From NCBI GenBank assembly GCA_965260935.1, contig OZ253374.1:558001-622000 (forward strand): a stretch of 64,000 nucleotides of DNA. The letters are read 5' to 3'. Each line of letters starts with the position of its first letter. The first letter of the stretch is position 1. Origin of the DNA: JBBROS01 sp965260935 (GTDB lineage: Bacteria; Pseudomonadota; Alphaproteobacteria; Acetobacterales; Acetobacteraceae). Below the pieces are notes generated by a model. The model was not told the origin of the DNA, ran no database searches, and worked only from the letters and a program-made list of their open reading frames with translations. Below, one piece after another: positions 18,791-27,499 of the stretch. Position numbers and translations under genes: made by a program.

Positions 18791-19441
18791 TTAGAGCTTC
18801 GATCCATCCGGAACTGACGGGCGGTCCACCACCACCTGGTCCACCAGCCCGAAATCGCGGGCCTCTTCGGCGGACATGTAGGTGTCGCGCTCCAGCTTGT
18901 CCTCGATCTCGTCGAGCGTCTGCCCGGTGTGCTGCACGTAGATCTCGTTGAGCCGCTTGCGCAGCGTCAGGATTTCCTTGGCCTGGATCTCGATGTCCGA
19001 GGCCTGGCCCTGCGCGCCGCCGCTCGGCTGATGCACCATGACGCGGGAATTCGGCAGCGCGAAACGCTTGTCCTTCGCGCCGGCGCAGAGCAGCAGGCTG
19101 CCCATGCTCGCCGCCTGGCCGATGCAGACCGTGCTGACCGGGCTGCGGATGTACTGCATCGTGTCGTAGATCGCGAGCCCGGCGGACACGACGCCGCCCG
19201 GGCTGTTGATGTAGAAGCTGATGTCCTTCGACGGGTTCTCGCTTTCCAGGAACAGGAGCTGGGCGCAGATCACCGCCGACACCTGGTCGAACACCGGCCC
19301 GGTCAGGAAGATGATCCGCTCCTTCAGGAGCCGGGAATAGATGTCGAACGACCGCTCGCCGCGGGCGGTCTGTTCGATGACCATCGGTATCAACGCGCTG
19401 CCGTAGACCTCGGCGGGATCACGGTCCCTCATTCGTTGCAT
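18791..19441 (-). CDS. clpP: ATP-dependent Clp protease proteolytic subunit ClpP
   Basis: Serine protease subunit that forms the double heptamer chamber used by ClpX and ClpA. It has 216 residues, with the catalytic triad Ser112 (QAASMGS), His137 (VMVHQPSGG) and Asp186 (LERDTYMS). An alternative start at the fourth residue (MRDRDPAEVYG) is possible. It lies between tig and clpX on the same strand, the conserved proteobacterial order. Confidence 0.98.
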   Translation of the reverse strand: MQRMRDRDPAEVYGSALIPMVIEQTARGERSFDIYSRLLKERIIFLTGPVFDQVSAVICAQLLFLESENPSKDISFYINSPGGVVSAGLAIYDTMQYIRSPVSTVCIGQAASMGSLLLCAGAKDKRFALPNSRVMVHQPSGGAQGQASDIEIQAKEILTLRKRLNEIYVQHTGQTLDEIEDKLERDTYMSAEEARDFGLVDQVVVDRPSVPDGSKL

Positions 19442-19511
19442 CCTTCGTTCATGAGCCGCTTACAGATGGGCGGGTGACGGGCGTGTTACAGGGGTCCGGG
19501 ACTCAGCCGGG

Positions 19512-20846
19512 CTAGGCGGCAACCGCGCTTTCCGGCTCGGCGGACAGGTCCTCGGGGCTCACGGTCCGGTCCTCGACCTTGGCCAGCTCCAGGATGAAGT
19601 CAACCACCTTCTCCTCGTAGATCGGCCCCCGCAGGCTCTCGGCGGCCTCCGGGTTCTTGCGGAAGAACTCGATGACCTGCGCTTCCTGGCCGGGGTAGCG
19701 GCCCGCCTCGGCGCGCATGGCCCGCGTCATCTCGTCGGGCTGGACCTGGATGCCGTTGGTCCGGCCGATCTCGGACAGCAGCAGGCCCAGCCGCACCCGG
19801 CGCTCTGCGATGGCGCGGTAGTCGGCCTTCAGCGTGTCCTCGTCCTTGTTCTTGTCCTCCTCGTCCGCCTTGCCCGCCTTCAGGTCGGCCTCGACCCGCT
19901 TCCAGATCTGGTCGAACTCGGCTTCCATGATGCTCGGCGGCACCGGGAAGTCCGCGGCCTTGCTGAGCGCGTCCAGCAGGTCGCGCTTGATGCGCATCCG
20001 GCTCACCTGGTCGTACTCGGACTGGATCTGGCTGGAGATCGCCTTGCGCAGGCCGTCCAGGCTCTCGAAGCCCATGCCGGTCGCGAGCGCGTCGTCGACC
20101 GGGGCGGGCTTGGGCTGCTCAAGCGACTTGGCCGTCAAATCGAATGTGGCCGCTTTTCCGGCGAGGTCGGGCGCGTGATACTCCGCCGGGAACGTGACGT
20201 CGATCGTGCGCTGCTCGCCCGGCTTCATGCCCTCCATCCCTTCGGAGAAGCCGGGGATGAAACCCGGGCCGCCAAGCTTGACGGGCATGTCGGTCCCCGT
20301 CCCACCGGCGAACGGCTCGCCATCAACCTTGCCGACGAAATCGACCGTCAGCGTGTCGCCGGCGCGCGCGCCCCGGTCTTCCGTCACCGGCTCGCGCCCT
20401 TCCTGCCGGTTGGCGATCTCGGCCAGCGCCTTCTCGACGGCCTCGTCCGTCGGCTCGGAGCGGTAGCGGACCAGGTCGATCGCGGCGAAGTCCGGCATGG
20501 TGATGTCCGGCAGCAGCTCGACCTCGACGTTGAATTGCAGGTCCTGCTTCTCGTCCACCTGCGTCACGTCCACCTTCGGCTGCCCGGCCGGGCGGAGGCC
20601 GCGGTCGGTCAGCACCTGCCGCGTCGCGTCGTTAACGCTTTGTTCAAGGATCTCGGCCATGATGGCCGCGCCGTAGCGCTGGCGGACGATGTTGGGCGGC
20701 ACCTTGCCCGGTCGGAAACCGGGAAGCCGGACCTGCTTGCCGATCTCGTTCAGCTTGGCGGTGCGCTTGTCCTCGAGGTCGGACGCAGGGACGGTGACGG
20801 CGAAGCCTCGCTTCAGTCCTTCGGTAAGCGTCTCGGTGACCTGCAT
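19512..20846 (-). CDS. tig: Trigger factor, ribosome-associated chaperone
   Basis: Peptidyl-prolyl isomerase and chaperone that binds nascent chains at the ribosome exit, 444 residues. The N-terminal ribosome-binding signature is in VRLPGFRPGKVPPNIVRQRYG (about residues 37-57). The FKBP-type domain spans about 160-245, with the segment GGPGFIPGFSEGMEGMKPGE. The C-terminal helical chaperone domain follows and ends in a Glu/Ala tail. It is 28 bases from tRNA-Leu and may be cotranscribed with it. Confidence 0.98.
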   Translation of the reverse strand: MQVTETLTEGLKRGFAVTVPASDLEDKRTAKLNEIGKQVRLPGFRPGKVPPNIVRQRYGAAIMAEILEQSVNDATRQVLTDRGLRPAGQPKVDVTQVDEKQDLQFNVEVELLPDITMPDFAAIDLVRYRSEPTDEAVEKALAEIANRQEGREPVTEDRGARAGDTLTVDFVGKVDGEPFAGGTGTDMPVKLGGPGFIPGFSEGMEGMKPGEQRTIDVTFPAEYHAPDLAGKAATFDLTAKSLEQPKPAPVDDALATGMGFESLDGLRKAISSQIQSEYDQVSRMRIKRDLLDALSKAADFPVPPSIMEAEFDQIWKRVEADLKAGKADEEDKNKDEDTLKADYRAIAERRVRLGLLLSEIGRTNGIQVQPDEMTRAMRAEAGRYPGQEAQVIEFFRKNPEAAESLRGPIYEEKVVDFILELAKVEDRTVSPEDLSAEPESAVAA

Positions 20847-20874
20847 GGGGAAAATTCCTGTCGTCGGCGGGGAG

Positions 20875-20959
<85 letters not shown>

Positions 20960-21029
20960 AAGCGTTGTGTCAGGCGGGGGCGTTTAGCGCATGGGGATAT
21001 TGGGGGCAAGGCGGGCCGCGGCCGGTAAG

Positions 21030-21060
21030 AAAAACGGCCAGGCTGTCAAGGCCTGGCCGG
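21030..21060 (-). terminator. Rho-independent terminator of the ferritin-like gene
   Basis: On the minus strand GGCCAGGC, a seven-base loop, then GCCTGGCC is followed by GTTTTTCTT. This eight-base perfect stem with a T-run lies about 50 bases after the stop of the ferritin-like gene and shields tRNA-Leu/tig from its transcription. Confidence 0.85.
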
Positions 21061-21110
21061 TTCAAGGTCAGCTCATAACGCGAGAGCGGTTCGTTGGTGC
21101 AGTTGTGGCC

Positions 21111-21995
21111 TTACTTGATGGTTCCGTTCACCCCTTGCGGGAAGAACAGGCCGCTGCTGGCGTTGGCCGCGCCGTAGACGATGTTGAGCACCTGGCGCGT
21201 GGTGCGGGCGAACGCCAGGCTGTTGTTGTCCGTGGGAACGATGTTGCCGCGCCCGTTCAGGATGACGCCCTGGTCGTCCGCGGCGCCGGAAAGGGACGCG
21301 CGCAGGGCGGAGATCTGCACGGTCTGCTGGGCGAAGCCGCGCTGCAGGAGCTGCAAGCGTATCTCGGAGGCGTGGTAGGCCTCGACCGCGAGGATGGCGC
21401 CGGCCGCGGACAGCACCGTCTTGCTTTGCACCAACGGAGCGGCGCCGAGATAGGCCGTCACGCCGACGTCCTCGAACACGTAGGCGCCGAGGAGGAAGTT
21501 GACCTCGCTGGCGTAAGGGTCGAAGCCGGGCGGGTAGCCGAGCGCCTGGGCGAGGGTGTCGAAGCTGTTCTGGATGTCGATCGCCGGCGCCGCGACCGCG
21601 CTGGCGCCCAGCACGGAGCGCAGGAACTTGACGTGGTTCTGTTCGTCCTGGGCGATCTCGAGCGCGTAGTGCTGGAAGGCTTGGGTTTCGAACGTGATCT
21701 GGCGGCCGCCGGTCACGGCGCCGGGCGTGCCCACGCCGGTCCGGTCGGAGTCGGCAAGCCCCTGGCCGGTCACGGCGCGGAGGTAGTACTCGGCTTCGAG
21801 GTATTCGAGGTTGAGGGCGAAGTTCAGGATGTCGTTGTCGGTGACGCCTTGGGCGCTGGCCGGCGTGGCCGAGCTCAGCAGGCCCGCGGTTGCCGCGAAG
21901 GCAGCCAGCGCGCCTGCGCCGCCGCCCCGGAGCATGTCGCGCCGGTCGACATTGGTTGGCGCTGCAGAAGACTGATTGGACGTTTTGTTCATCAT
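21111..21995 (-). CDS. Tat-exported ferritin-like protein (desiccation-related family)
   Basis: Putative periplasmic four-helix ferritin-like protein of 294 residues, resembling the Ferritin_2/desiccation-related family. Residues 18-22 (RRDML) start a twin-arginine signal, followed by a hydrophobic Ala/Gly stretch and a likely cleavage after TPASA near residue 48. Candidate metal-site acids and histidines are in LNLEYLEAEYYLRAV, ALEIAQDEQNHVKFL and AVEAYHASEIRLQL. The family is linked to stress and desiccation, but its reaction is unknown. The gene stands alone with its own leader (224 bases) and its own terminator. An ATG-ATG pair gives two adjacent starts. Confidence 0.85.
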   Translation of the reverse strand: MMNKTSNQSSAAPTNVDRRDMLRGGGAGALAAFAATAGLLSSATPASAQGVTDNDILNFALNLEYLEAEYYLRAVTGQGLADSDRTGVGTPGAVTGGRQITFETQAFQHYALEIAQDEQNHVKFLRSVLGASAVAAPAIDIQNSFDTLAQALGYPPGFDPYASEVNFLLGAYVFEDVGVTAYLGAAPLVQSKTVLSAAGAILAVEAYHASEIRLQLLQRGFAQQTVQISALRASLSGAADDQGVILNGRGNIVPTDNNSLAFARTTRQVLNIVYGAANASSGLFFPQGVNGTIK

Positions 21996-22056
21996 GAGGG
22001 GGCCTCTTTGTTTGTTGAAAATTCGCGACTAAAATCCTTCACGGCGCATCCGATAA

Positions 22057-22072
22057 GCTGACAAACGTCAGC
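22057..22072. promoter_or_regulatory. Perfect hairpin in the leader of the ferritin-like gene
   Basis: GCTGAC-AAAC-GTCAGC is a perfect six-base inverted repeat about 62 bases upstream of the ATG at 21995. It lies in an AT-richer leader that includes TATAAAG and TTCATAAC tracts. It could be an operator or an mRNA hairpin; no known motif is recognised. Confidence 0.4.
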
Positions 22073-22219
22073 AGCCGCGTTCTTTGTCGCAAAAATGGAC
22101 CCCCCACTTGGCGAAACTCGAACGCGGAACCGGTGTAGCAACATTCTAGACGCGAGACTATAAAGATTTCATAACAATTTCGTTGAAGGGATGTGGCGGA
22201 GACGCCCGCCTCTGCCCGG

Positions 22220-24601
22220 TCAGGCCAGCAAGGCTTGCGCGCAGGCGTTCAGGATGGCGTCGGCGTCGAGCTCGTATTCCCGGTAAAGGTCCGGCAGGTC
22301 GCCGCTTTGGCCGAAGCGGTCAGGGCCGAGGGCGACGACGCGGTGGCCGCGCACGGCGCCGAGCCATGCATGGGCTGCCGGATGGCCGTCGAGGATGGTC
22401 ACGAGCGCGGCGCGGGGCGACAGCGGCGACAGGACCTGCTCGATGTGCGAGCGGGACGCGGCCCCTGCCCTGCCCGCCCGGGCCGCCCGGGCCGCATCAA
22501 GCCATCCCGCGTGCAACCGGTCGGGGCTGGTGATGGCGAGCAGGCCGGCCTCGGGAACTTCGCCCTGCAGCTCGGCGAAGGCGGCCTCGGCCTCGGGGGC
22601 TATCGGCCCTTGGTAGGCGATGGCGATCGGCGCCCCCGGCTTGGGCGGGACAATCCAATGCGCGCCGGCGATCACGGCGGCCGGGTCGAGCGCGCGGGAC
22701 GGCTGCCGGAGCTGGCGGGTGGACAGCCGCAGCCAAACCGCGGACCCGTCAGGCGCCTGCATGTGGGAGAAGCCGTGGCGGAGCAGGATGGCGAGTTCGT
22801 CGGCATAGGCGGGCTCAAAGCTCGCGAGCCGGTCGGCGGCCATGCCGATAAGCGGGGTGTTGACGCTCTGGTGCTGGCCGCCTTCCGGGGCGAGCGTGAG
22901 GCCCGAGGGCGTGGAAACCAGCAGGAACCGGGCGTCCTGGTAGCAGCCGTAGATCAGCGCATCGAGGCCGCGGTTGACGAACGGGTCGTACACGGTGCCC
23001 ACCGGCAGCAGCCGCGCGCCGCTCAGCGTCGGTTGCAGCCCGGCGGCAGCCAGCAGCAAGAACAGGTTCTGTTCGGCGATGCCAAGCTCGATGTGCTGCC
23101 CGGCGGGCGACATGCCCCAGCGCTGGGCGCTCGCCAGCTTGGCGTCGCGGAACACGTCGTTGCGGGTGTGGCGGTCGAACACGCCGCGGCGGTTCACCCA
23201 AGGCCCCAGGCTGGTGGAAACGGTAACGTCCGGGCTCATGGTGACGATGTGCTTGGCAAGCTCGGCGCAATCGTCCTTGCCGCGCCCGATCTCGGCAAGC
23301 GTCTCGCCGAACGCCGCCTGGGTGCTGAGCGTGCGTCCGTCGGCGGCCCGGCCGGGCAGCTTAACCGGGACGGCGATCTGCGGGGCGGAGAGACGCCGGC
23401 CCGCTTGCGTCAGCGGAACGGCGAACGGGGCGCTGTTGACGACGCCCTCGAACGCCTCGGGGGACAGGTCGAGGCCCTCCGCGACATCCCATTCATGGCC
23501 CGGGCGGATGCGCATCTGGGTGCGGAAAGCCTGCATCTGCTCGCGCGTCATCATGCCGGAATGGTTGTCCTTGTGCCCGGCGAACGGCAGGCCCATGCCC
23601 TTGATGGTGTAGGCGATGAAACAGGTCGGCTGGTCGCCCTGGGCCTCGGCGGCGCGGAAGCTCTCGATCAGGAAATCGACGTCGTGCCCGCCGAGGTTGG
23701 TCATCAGCGCGCCCAGCTCCTCGTCGTCGAGCGGGTCGATGATCGCGCGGACGCCGGGTTCGCGCCCAAGCTCGGCCAGCAGCGCCTGACGCCACGCCGC
23801 GCCCCCTTGGAACGTCAGCGCGGAATAAAGGCTGTTGGGGCAGTCGTCGATCCAGCGGCTGAGCGCCTCGCCCCCCTCCCGGGCGAACGCGGCCTGCAGC
23901 TTGCGCCCGTATTTCAGGGTGACGACGTTCCAGCCCATGTCGCGGAACAGGCCCTCGATCCGCCCGAACAGGCGGTCCGGCGTGATGCTGTCCAGGCTTT
24001 GGCGGTTGTAGTCGATGATCCACCACACATTGCGGACGTCGTGCTTCCACCCTTCCAGCAGCGCCTCGTAGATGTTGCCCTCGTCGAGCTCGGCGTCGCC
24101 CGCGATGGCGACCTGACGCCCGAGCGGCAGCCCGGCGTCGAGCCCGTGCAGGCGGACGTAGTCCTGCATCAAGGAGGCGAAGCTGGTCAGCGCCACGCCC
24201 AAGCCCACCGAACCGGTGCTGTAATCGACCTCCGGCCCGTCCTTGGTGCGGGACGGATAGCTCTGCACCCCGCCCATCTGCCGCAAGCCGGCCATCTTCT
24301 CCGGCGTTTGCCGCCCGAACAAACGGTTGATGGCGTGGAACACCGGAGCGGCATGAGGCTTGACCGCAACCCGGTCCTCGGGCCGGAGGATCTCGAAGTA
24401 AAGCGCCGTCATGATGCTGACCACGCTGGCGCAGCTTGCCTGGTGGCCGCCGACCTTCAGGCCGTCGCGGTTCGGGCGCACATGGTTCGCGTGATGCACC
24501 ATCCACGCGCTCAGCCAGAGCAGTTTCCGTTCGACCTGGCGCAGCGCGGCAAGCCGGTCTGCCGGGGGCGGCCGGATGGTGGCGGGCGCGTTCAACTCCA
24601 C
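22220..24601 (-). CDS. AceE/MdeB-like homodimeric 2-oxoacid dehydrogenase E1 (transketolase fold)
   Basis: Thiamine diphosphate enzyme of 793 residues resembling homodimeric pyruvate dehydrogenase E1 and the MdeB family. The N-terminal half has HHANHVRPNRDGLKVGGHQAS (positions 36-56) and KPHAAPVFHAINRLFGRQ. The thiamine/metal motif GDAELDEGN begins at 168 and ends near Asp-Tyr-Asn at 197-199. The C-terminal half has the Glu-containing IELGIAEQNLFLLLAAAG segment typical of transketolase-type enzymes. The start is a GTG that overlaps the malonyl-CoA decarboxylase stop by 10 bases, so the two are translationally coupled. No E2, E3 or second E1 gene is nearby, so the acceptor (lipoyl or not) and the oxoacid are unknown. 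Confidence 0.8.
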   Translation of the reverse strand: MELNAPATIRPPPADRLAALRQVERKLLWLSAWMVHHANHVRPNRDGLKVGGHQASCASVVSIMTALYFEILRPEDRVAVKPHAAPVFHAINRLFGRQTPEKMAGLRQMGGVQSYPSRTKDGPEVDYSTGSVGLGVALTSFASLMQDYVRLHGLDAGLPLGRQVAIAGDAELDEGNIYEALLEGWKHDVRNVWWIIDYNRQSLDSITPDRLFGRIEGLFRDMGWNVVTLKYGRKLQAAFAREGGEALSRWIDDCPNSLYSALTFQGGAAWRQALLAELGREPGVRAIIDPLDDEELGALMTNLGGHDVDFLIESFRAAEAQGDQPTCFIAYTIKGMGLPFAGHKDNHSGMMTREQMQAFRTQMRIRPGHEWDVAEGLDLSPEAFEGVVNSAPFAVPLTQAGRRLSAPQIAVPVKLPGRAADGRTLSTQAAFGETLAEIGRGKDDCAELAKHIVTMSPDVTVSTSLGPWVNRRGVFDRHTRNDVFRDAKLASAQRWGMSPAGQHIELGIAEQNLFLLLAAAGLQPTLSGARLLPVGTVYDPFVNRGLDALIYGCYQDARFLLVSTPSGLTLAPEGGQHQSVNTPLIGMAADRLASFEPAYADELAILLRHGFSHMQAPDGSAVWLRLSTRQLRQPSRALDPAAVIAGAHWIVPPKPGAPIAIAYQGPIAPEAEAAFAELQGEVPEAGLLAITSPDRLHAGWLDAARAARAGRAGAASRSHIEQVLSPLSPRAALVTILDGHPAAHAWLGAVRGHRVVALGPDRFGQSGDLPDLYREYELDADAILNACAQALLA

Positions 24602-25995
24602 CCCCGCGCCAGGCGGCGGACGGCCGTGCTGGCGTTGCGCTTGCCCTCGCCGGCGTACTCCTCGTGGTAGTCCTCGATGTTCGCCGGGTCGTAGAGGTAG
24701 TTGACCATAAGGGTGGCGCTTTCCTTCGCGCCTTTCTCGGAGGTGTCGCCAAGCGCCATGATGCGCTCCACGCGGGCGCCGTTGGAAAGGTGGAAGTGGG
24801 CGACGGGGTCGATCGCCCGCGTCCCGCGGCTCTCGCTCAGCAAATAGCGGGCGCCCAGGCGGGTCAGGACGGGGTCGGTGGCGCGGAACATCGCCTTGTC
24901 GCGGAACCAGCCGCGCTTGCCCAGGATGGCGGCAAGGGCCTGGTTGCCGGTTTCCGGCGCGGCGCCTTGGGCGGGCGCCACGGTGCGCAGGCTTGAGCTT
25001 TCCTCCTCGCTCAGCAGCTTGGGGTCGTCCTCGCGCAGCTTGCCATCCAGCCACCGGCAGAAGCCGGGCATCGGCGACAGCGTCGCGAACGCCTTCAGGT
25101 TGCGGAACTCGGCGCCCAGCAGCTCGACGACGCGCTTGATCAGGAAGTTGCCGAAGCTGATGCCGGCGAGGCCCTTCTGGCAATTGCTGATGGAGTAGAA
25201 GATCGCGGTGTCGGCGTCCTTCGGATCCTGCAACGGGGCTTTCTTGTCGAGCAACGACTGCACGCTGCCCGACAGGCCGCGCACGAGGGCGACCTCGACG
25301 AAGATCAACGGCTCGTTCGGCATCCGGGGGTGGAACAGCGCGTAGCAGCGCCGGTCGCTGTCGAGCCGGTTCTTCAGGTCGCTCCAGGAGCGTATCTCGT
25401 GCACGGCCTCGTAGCCGACGAGCCGTTCCAGCAAGGCCGCCGGGCTCTGCCAGTCGATCCGCTGCAACTCCAGGAACCCGACATCGAACCAGCTTGCCAG
25501 CAGGTTGCGCATGTCGTGCTCCAAGGCGTTCAGCCACGGGTCGTCGCCTTTCAGCGCCAACAGGGTGGCGCGCAGGTCCACCAGGAACTTCATCCCGTCG
25601 GGAATGGTGGTGAACTGCGTCAGCAAACGGACCCGCGGCGGTTCGAGCGCGCGGCGAAGGGCCACCTTCGCGCTGGCCCGCTCGGCCGGGTCCTCGGCGG
25701 AGCCGACGGCGGCGTAGGCGCGCTCCACCGCGACCGGGTCGCTGTCGAAGTCGGCGAGGTCGCGCAGAAAGGCGCGGCGGCCCGCGTCGTCGAGGCCGAG
25801 GTAGATCTGCGCGAGCTTGGCGGACCGGTTGCGGGCGCTGATCTCGCCCCCGCGCGCGGCCAGGCACGCGCGCATCTGCCCGGCGATGCCTTCGTCCTCG
25901 TCAACGGAAACGGACGAGGCCATGTCGCGCCAAACCCCGGCGATGCGGCGGATGGCGCGATCGAACAAGCCAATCTGAACGGCGGTGTCACTCAT
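24592..25995 (-). CDS. Malonyl-CoA decarboxylase
   Basis: Decarboxylates malonyl-CoA to acetyl-CoA and CO2, 467 residues. The N-terminal helical domain (about residues 1-130) is followed by the GNAT-like catalytic domain. Two conserved segments hold the catalytic Ser and His: FYSISNCQKGLAGISFGNFL and PVAHFHLSNGARVERI. It matches the MatA/MLYCD family in length. The downstream E1 gene overlaps its end, suggesting joint use of C2 or C3 acyl-CoA chemistry. No malonyl-CoA synthetase is seen next to it, so the malonate source is not shown. Confidence 0.9.
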   Translation of the reverse strand: MSDTAVQIGLFDRAIRRIAGVWRDMASSVSVDEDEGIAGQMRACLAARGGEISARNRSAKLAQIYLGLDDAGRRAFLRDLADFDSDPVAVERAYAAVGSAEDPAERASAKVALRRALEPPRVRLLTQFTTIPDGMKFLVDLRATLLALKGDDPWLNALEHDMRNLLASWFDVGFLELQRIDWQSPAALLERLVGYEAVHEIRSWSDLKNRLDSDRRCYALFHPRMPNEPLIFVEVALVRGLSGSVQSLLDKKAPLQDPKDADTAIFYSISNCQKGLAGISFGNFLIKRVVELLGAEFRNLKAFATLSPMPGFCRWLDGKLREDDPKLLSEEESSSLRTVAPAQGAAPETGNQALAAILGKRGWFRDKAMFRATDPVLTRLGARYLLSESRGTRAIDPVAHFHLSNGARVERIMALGDTSEKGAKESATLMVNYLYDPANIEDYHEEYAGEGKRNASTAVRRLARGWS

Positions 25996-26034
25996 GTGAA
26001 AGCGTCTCCGGAGCCAAGGTAAGCATAGCGCAGA

Positions 26035-27471
26035 TTAGCGCGCGTGCGACACGCTTGCACCCTCGGCGCGGCTCGCGGCGACCGATGTCACGAGGTCTTC
26101 CGCAAGAAGGCCGCGCCCGGCGTGAACCGCGGCGGCCCCGTGGACGTGAACGGCGGCGCTTGCCGCCTCCCAGGCCGGCATCCCCTGCGCGAGGAAGGCG
26201 GCGACGAGGCCGGCCAGCACGTCGCCGGCGCCGGCGACAGCAAGCCAGGGCGGCGCGTTGTCGTTGATGGCCGCCCGGCCGTCGGGCGAGGCGATAACGG
26301 TGTCCGACCCCTTGAGCACGACCACGCAACCGGTCCGGCGCGCCGCCTCGCGCACCGCCGCCAGCTTGTCGTCGCCGACGGGGCCGAACAGCTTCCGGAA
26401 CTCGCCGCCGTGCGGGGTGACGACGGCGCAGCCCGTCAGCATCGCCGGATTGTCGGCGGCGGCGCCGAGCGCGTCGGCGTCGGCCACCACCTGCCGGTTC
26501 GCGGCCAAGAGCTGCGGCAGCGCCTCGCGGGCGGCGTCCTGCCCCAGCCCCGGGCCGCAGACCCAAACCTGCCGGCGAGTATCTTCAAGCAAGCCCGGCA
26601 ACGGATTCCCGGTCACGATCAGCCCCGGTTCTGCGGCGCGGTAGGCATCAGCGTCGCCGATGGCCGCGATCGTGACCATCCCTGCCCCGCCCCGCCGCGC
26701 CGCCCCGGCGGCAAGACGGGCCGCGCCGCTCATGGCCGGGCCGCCGAGCACGGTGACGTGGCCGCGAGAGTACTTATGGTCGCCCGCGCCGGGTTCCGGG
26801 ATCGTCCACAAGGCAGGCGTGTTGCGCCACGTCCGCACCGGCGGCATCGCGGCGCTTGGCAGGCCGATGTCGGCAAGCACGGTCTGGCCGCAAAGGTCGC
26901 GCCCGGGAAGCAGCAGGTGGCCGGGCTTCCTGGCGGCGAAGGTGACGGTCATGTCGGCCCGGCGCACCTCGCCGCGCGGCTGGCCGGTCGCGCCGTCGAG
27001 CCCGCTCGGAACGTCGGCCGCGAGCACGCGACGGGCGGCGGCGAGCGTGGCGGCGACGGGGCCAGGCACCGGATCGCGCAGCCCTGCGCCGAACACCGCG
27101 TCGATGACAAGGCCGTAGCGCCCCGCCTCGTCCGGCGTGAACGGCACGACCGGCCCTCGCCAACCGGCCCGCATATGAGCCGCATCGGACCCGTCGCGCG
27201 GCTCGGCCCACTCGGCGACCGCCACCGGCCAGCCCTGCTGTGCCAACAGCCGCGCCGCGCCCCAGCCGTCGCCCCCGTTGCCGCCAGGACCGCAAAGCAC
27301 AAGCGTGCGGCATGGGCCGAACCGCCGGGCGGCGCGGGCGAGGGCCACGCAGGCTGCCCGCATCAAGGCAAGCCCGGGCACGCCCAACGAAGGCGACGCC
27401 CGGTCCGCCTGCGCCATCTCGGCGGGCGTGAACAAAGGCTCCGGCTGGATCGGCGGCCGGAGGCGGTGCAT
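26035..27471 (-). CDS. nnr: Bifunctional NAD(P)H-hydrate repair enzyme (epimerase and ADP-dependent dehydratase)
   Basis: Repairs hydrated NADH and NADPH; 478 residues. The N-terminal YjeF epimerase domain has GPGGNGGDG at 61-69 and the segment VIDAVFGAGLRDP. The C-terminal carbohydrate-kinase-like dehydratase domain has KYSRGHVTVLGG, VVTPHGGEF and AGAGDVLAGL. The ATG at 27471 is taken; an in-frame ATG at 27501 would add ten residues and share its CATG with the start codon of the opposing parA gene. The intergenic space is therefore at most 28 bases. Confidence 0.92.
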   Translation of the reverse strand: MHRLRPPIQPEPLFTPAEMAQADRASPSLGVPGLALMRAACVALARAARRFGPCRTLVLCGPGGNGGDGWGAARLLAQQGWPVAVAEWAEPRDGSDAAHMRAGWRGPVVPFTPDEAGRYGLVIDAVFGAGLRDPVPGPVAATLAAARRVLAADVPSGLDGATGQPRGEVRRADMTVTFAARKPGHLLLPGRDLCGQTVLADIGLPSAAMPPVRTWRNTPALWTIPEPGAGDHKYSRGHVTVLGGPAMSGAARLAAGAARRGGAGMVTIAAIGDADAYRAAEPGLIVTGNPLPGLLEDTRRQVWVCGPGLGQDAAREALPQLLAANRQVVADADALGAAADNPAMLTGCAVVTPHGGEFRKLFGPVGDDKLAAVREAARRTGCVVVLKGSDTVIASPDGRAAINDNAPPWLAVAGAGDVLAGLVAAFLAQGMPAWEAASAAVHVHGAAAVHAGRGLLAEDLVTSVAASRAEGASVSHAR

Positions 27472-27499
27472 CTTGCGGCGGGACAGATGGGGGTTCGGC

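Noticed and set aside
22193..24670. 825-codon plus-strand frame opposite the E1 gene
   Set aside because: Composition and lack of any motif mark it as the mirror of a GC-rich gene.
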